A stretch of DNA of 64,000 nucleotides. Source: Geminicoccaceae bacterium (lineage in GTDB: Bacteria; Pseudomonadota; Alphaproteobacteria; Geminicoccales; Geminicoccaceae). Positions 25,519 to 34,721 of the stretch are shown here, piece by piece (positions within the stretch are counted from its first letter, which is position 1; each line of letters starts with the position of its first letter). The notes beneath the pieces were generated by a model. That model had not been told where the DNA came from and did not search any database. It worked only from the letters and a program-made list of their open reading frames with translations. The stretch covers positions 51,568 through 115,567 of the forward strand of contig JANQNY010000076.1 of assembly GCA_028279345.1 (NCBI GenBank), read 5' to 3'. The translations under genes were made by a program, and so were the position numbers.

Positions 25519-25660
25519 GTCAGCGACCGAGGTCCGAGGTCCGCCCGAGCATTCGGCGAGGGGCGCCGCCGCTTGCGTCCGCTCCGTCGACGCCTAAGCT
25601 CGCGCCCGCTCCTGATCCGCCCATCTCGACCGCCATCCGCCCTCGTCCGGGATCGTCTGT

Positions 25661-28195
25661 TTGCGCGTCTTAGCTCCGAGCATCACCGTCCTCGCAGAGG
25701 CGAGCGCCCGCCATCCGCGCATCGTCGTGGCTCTCGTCGCCATGCTCTTTGTCGCGGCTGCGGTCTACCTCGCGCAGAACCTCGCCGTCGAGACCGGCAC
25801 CGAGGAGATGATCGACCCACGGCTCGAGTTCCGCCAGCAGGTCATGGCCTTCAACGCGGCCTTTCCGGACGTTACCAATACCTTCGTAGCGGTCGTCGAA
25901 GCCCCTGTCCCGGAGGCCGCGGAGGAGGCTGCCCGCGCGCTCGCAGCGCGTCTTCGTGAGAGCGATACCGCCGCCAGCGTCTCGGCACCCAGTCTCGAGC
26001 CGCTGTTCCGCGAGGAGGGGCTGCTCTACCTCGACGTCGACACCTTGGACCAGCGCCTGGCGGAACTGGCCGACGCCCAGCCGCTGCTGACGCGCCTCGC
26101 AGACGCGCCCGATCTACCCAACCTCCTGGACCTCGTGCGTCAAGGGTTGGACGAGATGGACGGCCCGCCGCCGGTCTCGCTCACCACCCTCGTCGACGAG
26201 CTGACGGTGCGCTTCGACGAGGCTGCGGAGGGCCGAGTGCCTGAGCCTCTGTCCTGGCGGCAGCTCACCGCGGGTGGGAGCGACGCTCCGACGCGCCACC
26301 TGGTGACCGTGCGGCCGGCGCTCGACTCGGGGCGCCTCCAGCCCGCCAAGCCCGCGCTCGCGGCGGCTGCAGCCGCTGCGCAGGAGGTCGAGGCGGCTGT
26401 GCCTGGTGTGACCGTCGCTCTCACCGGCAAGCTCGCCATCAACGCCGAGGAGCTGGCGTCGGTCACAGAGGGCGCCATCCTCGCCGGCTCTGCGTCCCTG
26501 GTGCTCGTGACACTCGTGCTCGGCTTCGGCCTTCGCTCGGTGCGGCTCGTCCTCGCGATCCTCGTGACGCTGGTGGTCGGCCTCGCCGTCACGGGCGCCT
26601 TTGGACTTCTCGCTTTCGGTAGCTTCAACGTCATCTCGATCGCCTTCGCCGTCCTGTTCATCGGCCTCGGCATCGACTTCGCCATCCACTTCGGGTTGCG
26701 CTTTCAAGAGGAGCGGGGCCGTGGTCTCGAAGCCGTGCCGGCCATCGGGCAAAGCGCCGCGACGGCGGGCGTGGCGCTCGCCCTCTGCGCGCCGACGACG
26801 GCTCTAGCCTTTCTGGCCTTCACGCCTACGGCGTACACGGGGCTCGCCCAGCTGGGCGTCATTGCCGCCTTCGGCATGTTCGTCTCGCTTGTCTTCACCC
26901 TCACGCTCCTACCAGCCCTGCTGATCCTCTTCCGCGTGCCGCAGCGGCGGGCTGGAGGGGCGGGCGCCGCGTTCAGGCTCGGCCGAGGCGTGCGTCGCGC
27001 GCTGGTGGTCGTGGCGTTGGCGCTGGGCGTCGGTGCCTTGGCGCTGCTTCCAGACGTTCGCTTCGATGCTGATCCCTTGAGCCTGAAGGACCCCAACTCG
27101 CCAGCGCTCCTGGCGTTCGAACGCCTCGCCGACGGCACGGGTGCTTCGCCCGATCGCGTGAGCCTCATCGTGGACGATGCGCCCGCGGCCCACGCGCTCG
27201 CCGACCGCCTCGCCGCCCTCCCCGAGGTGGGCGATGTTCTCTGGATCGAGCGCTTCGTGCCCGACGAGCAGGAGACCAAGCTGGCGCTTCTCGACGACGC
27301 GCGGTTTTTCCTGTCGGTTCCTGAGAGCGCGCCCTTCACGTCGAGCGCGACGCCGGCGCTGCGCGAGGCGCTGGCGAGCTTCGGCGCGCAGGTGGAGAAC
27401 CCGGAGGCTGCAGCGATGGCCGCTTCAGCCGAACGGGCCGCGTCCGCCGAGCCAGCGGCGCTTGGGGCGTTGGAGGAGGCGGTTTTCCGCTACTGGCCCA
27501 AGCTCCTAGACGATCTTCGTGCGGCACTTGCGGCCGAGGGGGTCACGCTGGCGGCGCTGCCGCAGTCGCTAAGCGCGCGCTACGTGGCCCCTGACGGGCG
27601 GCTGCATGTGGAGGTGACGCCACAGGAGCGGCTCGAAGACCCCGTCGCAATGACACGCTTCGTCGACGCAGTGGGAGCTGTCGAGCCGGCGGTGACCGGC
27701 GCGCCTGTGCAGGTCGTCCGCAGCGGTGAGGTGGTGCGGGGCGCGATCCTTGAGGCCACCGCTTGGGCGGCGGTCGTCATCACCGGTTTTCTTTGGCTCG
27801 CTTTGCGCGGCCTTCGTGCCGTCCTGCTGGTGCTCGTGCCGGTGGCGCTGGCGAGCCTGTTGACCCTGGGCGCTGCGGTGCTCTTGGGCATCGATTTCAA
27901 CTTTGCCAACGTCATTGTGCTGCCATTGTTGATCGGTTTCGGTGTCGACAGCGCGATCCATGTGTTCGCCAGGGCGCGGGAGGAAGGCGGGCACGACCCG
28001 CTCGACGGGACGACGACCGGGCGTTCGGTGGTGCTTAGTTCGCTCACGACCGTCGGTTCCTTCGGCACCTTGGCCCTCTCGCCGCACGCCGGCACCGCCA
28101 GCATGGGCCAGCTCCTCACGCTCGCAGTCGTCGCGACGATGGTGGCGAGCCTGCTCGTGCTGCCGGCCGTGGTAAAACTCGTCGGCTCGCGGTGA
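25661..28195 (+). CDS. hpnN: RND-family hopanoid transporter HpnN
   Basis: An 844-residue MMPL/RND-type exporter that moves hopanoids to the outer membrane. It has the classic two-fold layout: one N-terminal helix (about 19-36), a large periplasmic domain (40-265), five helices (270-425), a helix near 445, a second periplasmic domain (465-695) and five more helices to the end. Both repeats carry the internal GLGIDFAIHFGLR-like and GFGVDSAIHVFAR motifs. The start is a TTG with GGGA eight bases before. It is divergent from the sulfotransferase operon over a 142-base control region. Confidence 0.88.
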   Translation: MRVLAPSITVLAEASARHPRIVVALVAMLFVAAAVYLAQNLAVETGTEEMIDPRLEFRQQVMAFNAAFPDVTNTFVAVVEAPVPEAAEEAARALAARLRESDTAASVSAPSLEPLFREEGLLYLDVDTLDQRLAELADAQPLLTRLADAPDLPNLLDLVRQGLDEMDGPPPVSLTTLVDELTVRFDEAAEGRVPEPLSWRQLTAGGSDAPTRHLVTVRPALDSGRLQPAKPALAAAAAAAQEVEAAVPGVTVALTGKLAINAEELASVTEGAILAGSASLVLVTLVLGFGLRSVRLVLAILVTLVVGLAVTGAFGLLAFGSFNVISIAFAVLFIGLGIDFAIHFGLRFQEERGRGLEAVPAIGQSAATAGVALALCAPTTALAFLAFTPTAYTGLAQLGVIAAFGMFVSLVFTLTLLPALLILFRVPQRRAGGAGAAFRLGRGVRRALVVVALALGVGALALLPDVRFDADPLSLKDPNSPALLAFERLADGTGASPDRVSLIVDDAPAAHALADRLAALPEVGDVLWIERFVPDEQETKLALLDDARFFLSVPESAPFTSSATPALREALASFGAQVENPEAAAMAASAERAASAEPAALGALEEAVFRYWPKLLDDLRAALAAEGVTLAALPQSLSARYVAPDGRLHVEVTPQERLEDPVAMTRFVDAVGAVEPAVTGAPVQVVRSGEVVRGAILEATAWAAVVITGFLWLALRGLRAVLLVLVPVALASLLTLGAAVLLGIDFNFANVIVLPLLIGFGVDSAIHVFARAREEGGHDPLDGTTTGRSVVLSSLTTVGSFGTLALSPHAGTASMGQLLTLAVVATMVASLLVLPAVVKLVGSR

Positions 28196-28260
28196 TCGAT
28201 GCGCCGAGTTGGCCGTACCGCAAGCCGCGGACGGCGTTCTGGGCATGGGGAGGCTGGGTG

Positions 28261-28695
28261 ATGGTTCTCTACATCGATCACGTGGCGGTCGCCGTGCGTG
28301 ATCTCGACGGCGCCAAGCGCTTCTTCGGTCTCCTCGGCTTCGAGGTGGCCGATGCCGTGGTGATCCAGGGCGCGCAGTTCTCCCGATACATGGGGGTGTC
28401 GGACCTCGAGGCCGATCATGTCATCATGGCCTTGCCGGGTGCCGAGCCGCGGCAGCAGATCCATCTGGTCCGCTTTCATCGCCCGGAGCCGCTGGATGAT
28501 GCCGCGCGCGTGCGGCTCGACCGGATCGGCATCAACCATTTCGGCTTTGCCGTCGCCAACCTGAAGGCGACACTCGCCGTGCTCGAAGCGCAGGGCGTGC
28601 ACCGCCGTGCGGAGATGATCGAATTTCCCCATCGGAAGCTCGTCTTTCTGGAGGGTCCTGAGGGCATCACCGTGGAGCTCTCCGAGTGGAACTGA
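28261..28695 (+). CDS. VOC-superfamily (glyoxalase/dioxygenase-like) protein
   Basis: A 144-residue two-module vicinal-oxygen-chelate protein. Candidate metal ligands are His7 (YIDHVAV), His93 (INHFGFAV) and Glu139 (ITVELSEW). I use the ATG seven bases after GGGGAGG; 23 residues of upstream open frame lack family similarity. It follows hpnN by 65 bases and precedes an NTF2-like gene by 22, perhaps as one transcript. Function could be lactoylglutathione lyase-like or an epimerase; nothing here decides. Confidence 0.8.
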   Translation: MVLYIDHVAVAVRDLDGAKRFFGLLGFEVADAVVIQGAQFSRYMGVSDLEADHVIMALPGAEPRQQIHLVRFHRPEPLDDAARVRLDRIGINHFGFAVANLKATLAVLEAQGVHRRAEMIEFPHRKLVFLEGPEGITVELSEWN

Positions 28696-28717
28696 TGCTC
28701 CCGATCAGGAGGGCCTG

Positions 28718-29116
28718 ATGCCCGGTGCCGAGCACAATAAGCTGCTGGTCCGCGAGGCGTTTCGGCCCTGGGAGGCTGGCGACAGCGGCCCCTTCTTCGC
28801 ACTGATCGCCGATGACGTCCGCTGGACGGTGATCGGCACGACGCCTGCCTCCGGCGTCTTCACCTCCAAACAGGCGCTTATCGACGGCGCCTTCGCTCCG
28901 CTGCTGGACCGCCTGGGCGGGAAGCTCACCGCTCGCTTCGTCGACCTCGCCGCCGAAGGCGACAAGGTCTTCCTGCGCTTCGAAAGCTCAGGGGTGACCA
29001 AGACCGGCCTGCGCTACGACCAAGTCTACTGCTGGGCGATGGTGATGCGCGACCAGCGCATCGTCGAGATCACCGCCTACCTCGACACCGAGTTGCTCGT
29101 AAGGGTCTTCGCCTGA
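28718..29116 (+). CDS. SnoaL/NTF2-like small cone-fold protein
   Basis: A 132-residue protein of the NTF2-like cone fold. The pattern NKLLVREAFRPWEAGDSGPFF, then DDVRWTVIG and a C-terminal YCWAMVMRDQRIVEITAYLDT, is the usual SnoaL layout. Members include isomerases, dehydratases and polyketide cyclases, but many have no known role. The ATG follows AGGAGG. It ends a small run after hpnN and VOC; 130 bases on, a terminator-like hairpin separates it from the oxidoreductase operon. Confidence 0.78.
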   Translation: MPGAEHNKLLVREAFRPWEAGDSGPFFALIADDVRWTVIGTTPASGVFTSKQALIDGAFAPLLDRLGGKLTARFVDLAAEGDKVFLRFESSGVTKTGLRYDQVYCWAMVMRDQRIVEITAYLDTELLVRVFA

Positions 29117-29248
29117 GCACGGCTGCGCTGCAGAATCGCGGACCATCGAGGACGGACGCCGGCAAAGATGGGCCTAGAGCCCGTGGAACGCCGCACGCCG
29201 CCACCTCCGCGACCATCCACCACAGGGCGGATTGCGCGGGATCAAGGC

Positions 29249-29273
29249 GGCCATACCAATGTGGCCTTTTCTT
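29249..29273 (+). terminator. Intrinsic terminator-like hairpin before the oxidoreductase operon
   Basis: A 5-bp stem GGCCA and TGGCC with an 8-base loop is followed directly by TTTTCTT. It lies in the 254-base gap (29117-29370) after the NTF2-like gene, and nothing else coding is visible in that gap. The short stem makes it modest in strength. Confidence 0.45.
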
Positions 29274-29370
29274 ACGGCATCCGAAGGCGTTCGTTGCGCC
29301 CACGTGAGTGGGATCTTGGGGGGCGCCAGTATGGCCGTACCGCATGGGCGGGACCGCTAACTTGGCAGAT

Positions 29371-29934
29371 ATGTTTCAGGTACGTTTGCACGGTCGTGGC
29401 GGCCAAGGGGTGGTCACGGCCGCCGAGATGCTGTCGGTCGCGGCCTTTCTCGAGGGGCGCCATGCGCAGGCTTTTCCGAGCTTCGGCTCGGAGCGCACAG
29501 GGGCTCCAGTTGTTTCGTTCTGCCGCATCGACGACAAGCCGATCCGGCTCCGGGAGCCGATCCTCGAGCCGGACGCGTTGATCATCCAGGACACGACGCT
29601 CTTGGCGGCGGTCCAGGTGTTTCAGGGGCTCGGTCCCGACGGGTACGTGCTGATCAATACGGCGAAGTCGGTCGAGGACCTGGGGATCGAGGCGGCAGTC
29701 GGTGGGCTGCCCGAGGGACGTGTGCGGATGGTGCCGGCGACCGACCTGGCGCTGCGCCATGTCGGTCGGCCCGTGCCCAACGCGGCGCTCTTGGGCGCCT
29801 TTGCAGCCGTTTCTGGGCTCTTACGGTTCGATTCGGTCGAGAAGGCGATCCGCGAGAAGTTCAAGGGGCCTATCGGCGACGGCAATGTCGAGGCGGCGCG
29901 CGCCGCCTTCGAGGCCATCGCCGTTCCGGCCTGA
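29371..29934 (+). CDS. 2-oxoacid:acceptor oxidoreductase, gamma subunit
   Basis: A 187-residue gamma subunit of the pyruvate/2-oxoacid:ferredoxin oxidoreductase family, which uses CoA in oxidative decarboxylation. The starting strand MFQVRLHGRGGQGVVTAAEM and SFGSERTGAPV are family hallmarks. I choose the ATG at 29371, where similarity begins; two upstream ATG codons (29308, 29344) are possible and none has a strong ribosome site. It leads a four-gene operon of gamma, alpha, beta and an NAD(P)-linked flavoprotein, a layout close to phenylglyoxylate dehydrogenase of denitrifiers. Confidence 0.88.
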   Translation: MFQVRLHGRGGQGVVTAAEMLSVAAFLEGRHAQAFPSFGSERTGAPVVSFCRIDDKPIRLREPILEPDALIIQDTTLLAAVQVFQGLGPDGYVLINTAKSVEDLGIEAAVGGLPEGRVRMVPATDLALRHVGRPVPNAALLGAFAAVSGLLRFDSVEKAIREKFKGPIGDGNVEAARAAFEAIAVPA

Positions 29935-29944
29935 GGAGGGTTCG

Positions 29945-31195
29945 ATGCTGAAGCAGATCGAAGGCAGCCGCGGCGTTGCCGAAGCGGTGGCGCTTTGCCG
30001 TCCCGAGGTCATCTGCGCCTATCCGATCTCGCCCCAGACCCACATCGTCGAGGCCTGTGGCGAACTGGTCAAATCGGGCGAGCTCGAGAACTGCGAGTAT
30101 ATCAACGTCGAGAGCGAGTTCGCGGCCCTGTCGGTCGCAATCGGTGCGTCGGCTGCGGGTGCGCGCAGCTACACGGCGACGGCGAGCCAGGGCCTACTGT
30201 TCATGGCCGAGGCCGTCTACAATGCCGCCGGCTTGGGCCTGCCGATCGTCATGACCATCGGCAACCGCGCGATCGGCGCGCCGATCAACATCTGGAACGA
30301 CCACAGCGACGCCATGTCGATGCGCGATGCCGGGTGGATTCAGCTCTACGCGGAGACCAACCAGGAGGCAGCGGACCTGCACATCCAGGCGTTCCGCCTC
30401 GCCGAGCGGCTATCCTGCCCGGTGATGGTCTGCATGGACGGCTTCATCCTCACCCACGCCTATGAGGGCATCGACATTCCCGACCAGGCCGAGGTCGATG
30501 CCTTCCTGCCGCCCTTCGTGCCGCAGCAGGTGCTCGATCCGGCCGACCCCTACTCGATCGGTGCGATGGTCGGCCCCGAGGCGTTCACCGAGGTGCGCTA
30601 CCTCGCCCACGACAAGCAGATCCAGGCGCTCGAGGTGATCCCCGAGATCCAGAGCGCCTTCGAGGAGCAGTTCGGCCGCGATTCGGGTGGTTTGTTCCAC
30701 ACGCATCATTGCGATGGGGCCGCAACGATCGTCGTCACGATGGGCTCGCTCGCCGGCACGCTGAAGGACGCCGTCGACGAGCTCGCCGAGGAGGGCCCGC
30801 GGGTCGGCGTCCTGACGCTCTCCTGCTACCGACCGTTTCCCAAGGCGGAGCTGCGCGAAGCGCTCAAGAAGGCGAAGCGCATCATCGTCGTCGAGAAGTG
30901 CCTCGCCACGGGCTTTGGCGGCATCGTCTCGACCGACCTGCGGATGGCGCTGCAGGGGATGGAGCTGATCGTCAAGACGGTGGTCGCAGGGCTGGGCGGT
31001 CGTCCGGTCACGCGCCCGGCGCTCAAGTCGATGCTCAGACGCGCGCTCAAGGGTGAGCTGGCTGACCTGCACTTCCTCGACCTCAACCGGGGCATGGTCG
31101 ACCGCGAGCTCGCCAACCAGCGCAAGGGCATTGCCACCGGTCCGACCGCCGAGAACCTCCTCAAGGACGTGGCCATCCACGGCACCGGAGCCTGA
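29945..31195 (+). CDS. 2-oxoacid:acceptor oxidoreductase, alpha subunit
   Basis: A 416-residue alpha subunit. The thiamine-pyrimidine binding domain opens with GSRGVAEAVALCRPEVICAY and contains the catalytic Glu region in INVESEFAAL. The Rossmann-like domain II begins near residue 250 (TIVVTMGSLAGT). The ATG follows AGGAGGG by four bases and is 10 bases after the gamma gene. The frame could extend upstream only inside the gamma gene. No insert for an integral ferredoxin is present, so electrons leave through the fourth subunit. Confidence 0.9.
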   Translation: MLKQIEGSRGVAEAVALCRPEVICAYPISPQTHIVEACGELVKSGELENCEYINVESEFAALSVAIGASAAGARSYTATASQGLLFMAEAVYNAAGLGLPIVMTIGNRAIGAPINIWNDHSDAMSMRDAGWIQLYAETNQEAADLHIQAFRLAERLSCPVMVCMDGFILTHAYEGIDIPDQAEVDAFLPPFVPQQVLDPADPYSIGAMVGPEAFTEVRYLAHDKQIQALEVIPEIQSAFEEQFGRDSGGLFHTHHCDGAATIVVTMGSLAGTLKDAVDELAEEGPRVGVLTLSCYRPFPKAELREALKKAKRIIVVEKCLATGFGGIVSTDLRMALQGMELIVKTVVAGLGGRPVTRPALKSMLRRALKGELADLHFLDLNRGMVDRELANQRKGIATGPTAENLLKDVAIHGTGA

Positions 31196-31203
31196 TAGAT
31201 CCC

Positions 31204-32241
31204 ATGCACGAGACCAAGCTCCAAAACCTCTCCGAGCAGCAGAAGGTCAAGTTCTACCAGAAGGGGACCTTCACCGTCGGCAACCGCCTAGTCGACGCCG
31301 AGACACGCAGCGTTCAGGCAAGCGATGCGCGCTCGAACGCCATTACCTCCGGCCACCGGGCATGCCAGGGCTGCGGTGAAGCGCTGGGCGCCCGCTACGC
31401 GCTCGACGCGGCGATGCGTGCTGCAAGAAACCAGCTCATCGCGGTCAACGCCACGGGCTGCCTCGAGGTGTTTTCGACGCCTTACCCCGAGACGTCGTGG
31501 CAGCTCCCCTGGATGCACTCGCTCTTCGGCAACGCACCGGCGGTGGCGACGGGCGTCGCCGCGGCGATGCGGGTCAAGGGGCGCAAGGACGTGCGGGTGG
31601 TGGCTCAGGGCGGTGACGGCGGCACGACCGACATCGGTTTCGGCTGCCTCTCAGGCATGTTCGAGCGCAACGACGACGTGCTCTACGTCTGCTACGACAA
31701 CGAGGCCTACATGAACACGGGCGTGCAGCGCTCGTCGGCCACGCCGCCCGCCGCGCGCACCGCCACCACGCCCGCCGTCGGCGACAAGCCGGGTAACGTC
31801 TTCGGCACCGGCAAGAACGTGCCGCTCATCGCCCTCGCGCACAACATCCCCTACGTCGCCACCGCATCGGTCGCCAATCTGCACGACCTCGAGCGGAAGG
31901 TGACCAAGGCGATGGAGATGGAAGGCTCGCGCTACATCCACATCTTCGTGCCATGCCCGCTAGGCTGGGGCTCGGCGGCGGAAGCGACCATCCACGTCGC
32001 GCGCCTCGCCTCCGAATCGGGCCTTTTCCCGCTTTGGGAAGCCGAGCATGGCGAGATCATCGCGACGCTGCCGATCCGCCGCAAGGTGCAGGTCGAAGCG
32101 TATCTGAAGACGCAGCGCCGCTTCGCGCACCTCTTCAAGCCCGAGCGCGACGAAGTGCGGATCGCGGCGCTCCAGCGCATGGCCGACCACAACATCAAGC
32201 GCTTCAACCTCGTCCGCGAGGAGAAGGAGACCGCCATATGA
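31204..32241 (+). CDS. 2-oxoacid:acceptor oxidoreductase, beta subunit (TPP-binding)
   Basis: A 345-residue beta subunit that binds thiamine diphosphate and a [4Fe-4S] cluster. The cluster cysteines are Cys54 and Cys57 (HRACQGCGEAL) and Cys86 (NATGCLEVF). The TPP motif starts at GDGG (137-140) and ends with the DNEAYMNTG run near 165-173. The order beta after alpha and the ATGA overlap with the flavoprotein gene support one complex. Substrate could be pyruvate, phenylglyoxylate or another 2-oxoacid. Confidence 0.92.
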   Translation: MHETKLQNLSEQQKVKFYQKGTFTVGNRLVDAETRSVQASDARSNAITSGHRACQGCGEALGARYALDAAMRAARNQLIAVNATGCLEVFSTPYPETSWQLPWMHSLFGNAPAVATGVAAAMRVKGRKDVRVVAQGGDGGTTDIGFGCLSGMFERNDDVLYVCYDNEAYMNTGVQRSSATPPAARTATTPAVGDKPGNVFGTGKNVPLIALAHNIPYVATASVANLHDLERKVTKAMEMEGSRYIHIFVPCPLGWGSAAEATIHVARLASESGLFPLWEAEHGEIIATLPIRRKVQVEAYLKTQRRFAHLFKPERDEVRIAALQRMADHNIKRFNLVREEKETAI

Positions 32242-33887
32242 GCGTCCTCCACCCGACCGTTCCCTTTGCCATCACCCTCGATGCCGCCTCAAGCCTCGCG
32301 AACAAGACGGGCTCGTGGCGCACCGAGCGGCCGCTCTATGTCGACCGCATGCCACCCTGCAACGAGGCCTGCCCGGCGGGTGAGAACATCCAGGCGTGGT
32401 TGGGCTTCGCCGAGGAGGGCAACTACGAAGGCGCCTGGCAGCAGATCATGCGGGACAACCCGTTCCCGGCGGTGATGGGGCGCGCCTGCTACCACACTTG
32501 CGAGACCGCGTGTAACCGCAAGCACATCGACAGCGCGGTGAGCATCCATGCGGTCGAGCGCTTCCTCGGCGACGAAGCGATCAAGCAGGGGTGGCTTCCC
32601 ACGGTCGAGGTCGCCGACACAAACAAGCGTGTCTTGGTCATCGGCGCCGGTCCGTCGGGCCTATCGGCCGCCTACCACCTGCGCCGTCTGGGCCACAGCG
32701 TCACCATCCACGAGGCCGGCCCGGTCGCCGGCGGCATGATGCGCTTCGGCATCCCGGCCTACCGGCTGCCGCGTGACGTGGTCGAGGCCGAGATCAACCG
32801 CTTGACGAAGATGGGCGTCGACATCGTCTTGAATCGCAAGGTCGAGGACATCCAGCACGAGATGAAGGCCGGCGAGTTCGGCGCCGTCTTCCTCGCCGTC
32901 GGTGCCCATTTGGCGAAGCGCGTCGACATCCCCGCGCCCGATGCCGGCCGCATCCTCGATGCGGTGGGCGTCTTGCGCGAGATGGAGACCTCGGACAACC
33001 CGCCGATGCTCGGCCGCCGCGTGGTCGTCTATGGCGGCGGCAACACCGCCGTCGATGTCGCGCGCACCGCGAAACGCCTGGGTGCTGCGGAAGCCACGAT
33101 CGTCTACCGCCGCACCCGCGAGAAGATGCCGGCGCACGATTTCGAGATCGAGGACGCGCTCGAGGAGGGTGTGGTTCTCAACTGGCTCAGCACCATCAAG
33201 GAGATCGATCAGTCAGGTTCGTTCGTCGTCGAGAAGATGAAGCTCGACGACGAGGGCTGGCCGCAGCCCACCGGCGAGTTCGAAACCATCGAGGCTGACA
33301 CGCTTGTGATGGCGCTCGGCCAGGACGTCGACACGTCGTTCATCCAGAGCGTGCCGGGCGTCGAGATTGCCGACGACGGCGTGATCCAGGTCGACCGGCA
33401 GATGATGACGGGCTTCAAGGGCCTCTTCGCCGGTGGCGACATGGTGCCGGCGGAGCGTACGATCACCGTCGCCGTTGGCCACGGCAAGAAGGCCGCGCGC
33501 AACATCGATGCGTTCCTGAGGGGCGAGGCGTATGAGCCCGGCCCGAAGCACGAGGTCGCCGACTTCGCCAAGCTCAACACCTGGTACTACGACGACGCGC
33601 CGGCCACGGTGCAGCCGGTTCTCGACGAACTGCGCCGGCGGACCACCTTCGAGGAAGTGACGGGCGGGCTCGACGAGACCAACGCGCTCTACGAGGCGAG
33701 ACGGTGCTTGAGCTGCGGCAATTGCTTCGAGTGCGACAACTGCTACGGCGTCTGCCCGGACAACGCGGTCATGAAGCTCGGCCCCGGCAACCGCTTCAAG
33801 ATCGACCTCGACTACTGCAAGGGCTGCGGCCTCTGCGCCGCCGAATGCCCCTGCGGCGCCATCAAGATGATCCCGGAGGAGATTTAG
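32238..33887 (+). CDS. GltD-like NAD(P)H flavoprotein fused to a 2x[4Fe-4S] ferredoxin
   Basis: A 549-residue fusion. The N-terminal cysteine domain (Cys41, 45, 84, 88, 92) matches the glutamate synthase small-subunit domain II; then come an FAD motif GAGPSGLSAAYHLRR (about residue 136), an NAD(P) motif YGGGNTAVDVA (about 266), and a C-terminal bacterial ferredoxin with two cysteine clusters (CLSCGNCFECDNC...CP, then CKGCGLCAAECPC). It would pass electrons from the oxoacid oxidoreductase to NAD(P)+, making the complex independent of a soluble ferredoxin. In phenylglyoxylate dehydrogenase these two parts are separate subunits. Confidence 0.9.
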   Translation: MSVLHPTVPFAITLDAASSLANKTGSWRTERPLYVDRMPPCNEACPAGENIQAWLGFAEEGNYEGAWQQIMRDNPFPAVMGRACYHTCETACNRKHIDSAVSIHAVERFLGDEAIKQGWLPTVEVADTNKRVLVIGAGPSGLSAAYHLRRLGHSVTIHEAGPVAGGMMRFGIPAYRLPRDVVEAEINRLTKMGVDIVLNRKVEDIQHEMKAGEFGAVFLAVGAHLAKRVDIPAPDAGRILDAVGVLREMETSDNPPMLGRRVVVYGGGNTAVDVARTAKRLGAAEATIVYRRTREKMPAHDFEIEDALEEGVVLNWLSTIKEIDQSGSFVVEKMKLDDEGWPQPTGEFETIEADTLVMALGQDVDTSFIQSVPGVEIADDGVIQVDRQMMTGFKGLFAGGDMVPAERTITVAVGHGKKAARNIDAFLRGEAYEPGPKHEVADFAKLNTWYYDDAPATVQPVLDELRRRTTFEEVTGGLDETNALYEARRCLSCGNCFECDNCYGVCPDNAVMKLGPGNRFKIDLDYCKGCGLCAAECPCGAIKMIPEEI

Positions 33888-33888
33888 C

Positions 33889-33923
33889 AGGGGCGGCCGC
33901 TCTCAAGGCTTAGCCCCTCGGGG
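33889..33923 (+). terminator. Weak hairpin after the oxidoreductase operon
   Basis: AGGGGC (33889-33894) pairs with GCCCCT (33913-33918), and a competing CCCC-TC-GGGG hairpin follows. It lies in the 103-base gap between the convergent oxidoreductase operon and nnrU. No T-run is present, so support is slight. Confidence 0.3.
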
Positions 33924-33990
33924 TTCGCTCTGCGCTTTGACGTGTAGCCGCGCCGGCTCGCTTGCACGCGTCGTTGACGCGCCGCGTTGC

Positions 33991-34557
33991 CTACCCCGGC
34001 AAGGGCGAGACGCCGAAGAGCCAGGGGTGCGCGATGAACACCACCGCGTAGACGGCGAGGCCGATGGCGAAGGGCTTGATCTCGGCCTTGAGCGGCACCG
34101 GCTCGGGCTTCTGCCACACACCGTCGCGGCGGTTGATCAGCGGGATCGAGACGAGCGCCCAGAGGCCCAGGCCACCGAACAAGACCAGCGCGCGGGCATC
34201 GCTGATCGCGACGAGATGGCCCGCTGCCCAAAAGGCGATGCCGGTGAGCTGCGGATGGCGCACGAAGCGCCGCACGTTGGTCTTCGCGTGCGACAGGCCG
34301 AACAGGAGAAAGCCCACGAGCACGAGCAGATTGCCGAACAGGATCACGGCCCCCCCCGCATGTTGCGGCAGGGCAGGGGCGGCGCTTCGATACCCGATGA
34401 TCATCAAGCCGATCGCTACGACGATGGCGACGCTGAAGAGGCCCTTGTAGCCATTCTCGCCGACGGCGCGGACCAGTGCGGCGCGCAGGTCCGGAGCCAC
34501 GCTCGGCACCAGGTGCACGGCGCTCCACAACACCACGCCCAGCACGAGCCAGATCAT
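33991..34557 (-). CDS. nnrU: NnrU-family membrane protein
   Basis: A 188-residue inner membrane protein with about five hydrophobic helices, related to NnrU (linked to nitrite/nitric oxide reduction in rhodobacters) and to isoprenylcysteine methyltransferase-like proteins. The helix motif SHAKTNVRRFVRHPQLTGI, with the basic RHPQ turn, is typical. I take the ATG at 34557 eight bases after GGAG rather than a GTG nine bases further up. No nitrite or nitric oxide reductase genes are in the window, so its link to denitrification here is not established. It is divergent from the ribbon-helix-helix gene. Confidence 0.82.
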   Translation of the reverse strand: MIWLVLGVVLWSAVHLVPSVAPDLRAALVRAVGENGYKGLFSVAIVVAIGLMIIGYRSAAPALPQHAGGAVILFGNLLVLVGFLLFGLSHAKTNVRRFVRHPQLTGIAFWAAGHLVAISDARALVLFGGLGLWALVSIPLINRRDGVWQKPEPVPLKAEIKPFAIGLAVYAVVFIAHPWLFGVSPLPG

Positions 34558-34721
34558 CGACAACACTCCGCTAGTTCAGGCAGGCCTCGTCGGCAGCGCG
34601 TGGCTAGCATGCCTGGATGCGCGCGGCCAACGCTGCGTCCCCCGCTGTGCGGCAAACAGCTATGGTGCTTGCTTGTGACGCAAAGCCGCCATACGCTTAG
34701 TCGATTGGGGAGATAGGGACG

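Noticed and set aside
34558..34721. Possible tRNA or small RNA in the gap between nnrU and the ribbon-helix-helix gene
   Set aside because: No cloverleaf, no TTCGA-type arm, and no terminator could be found.
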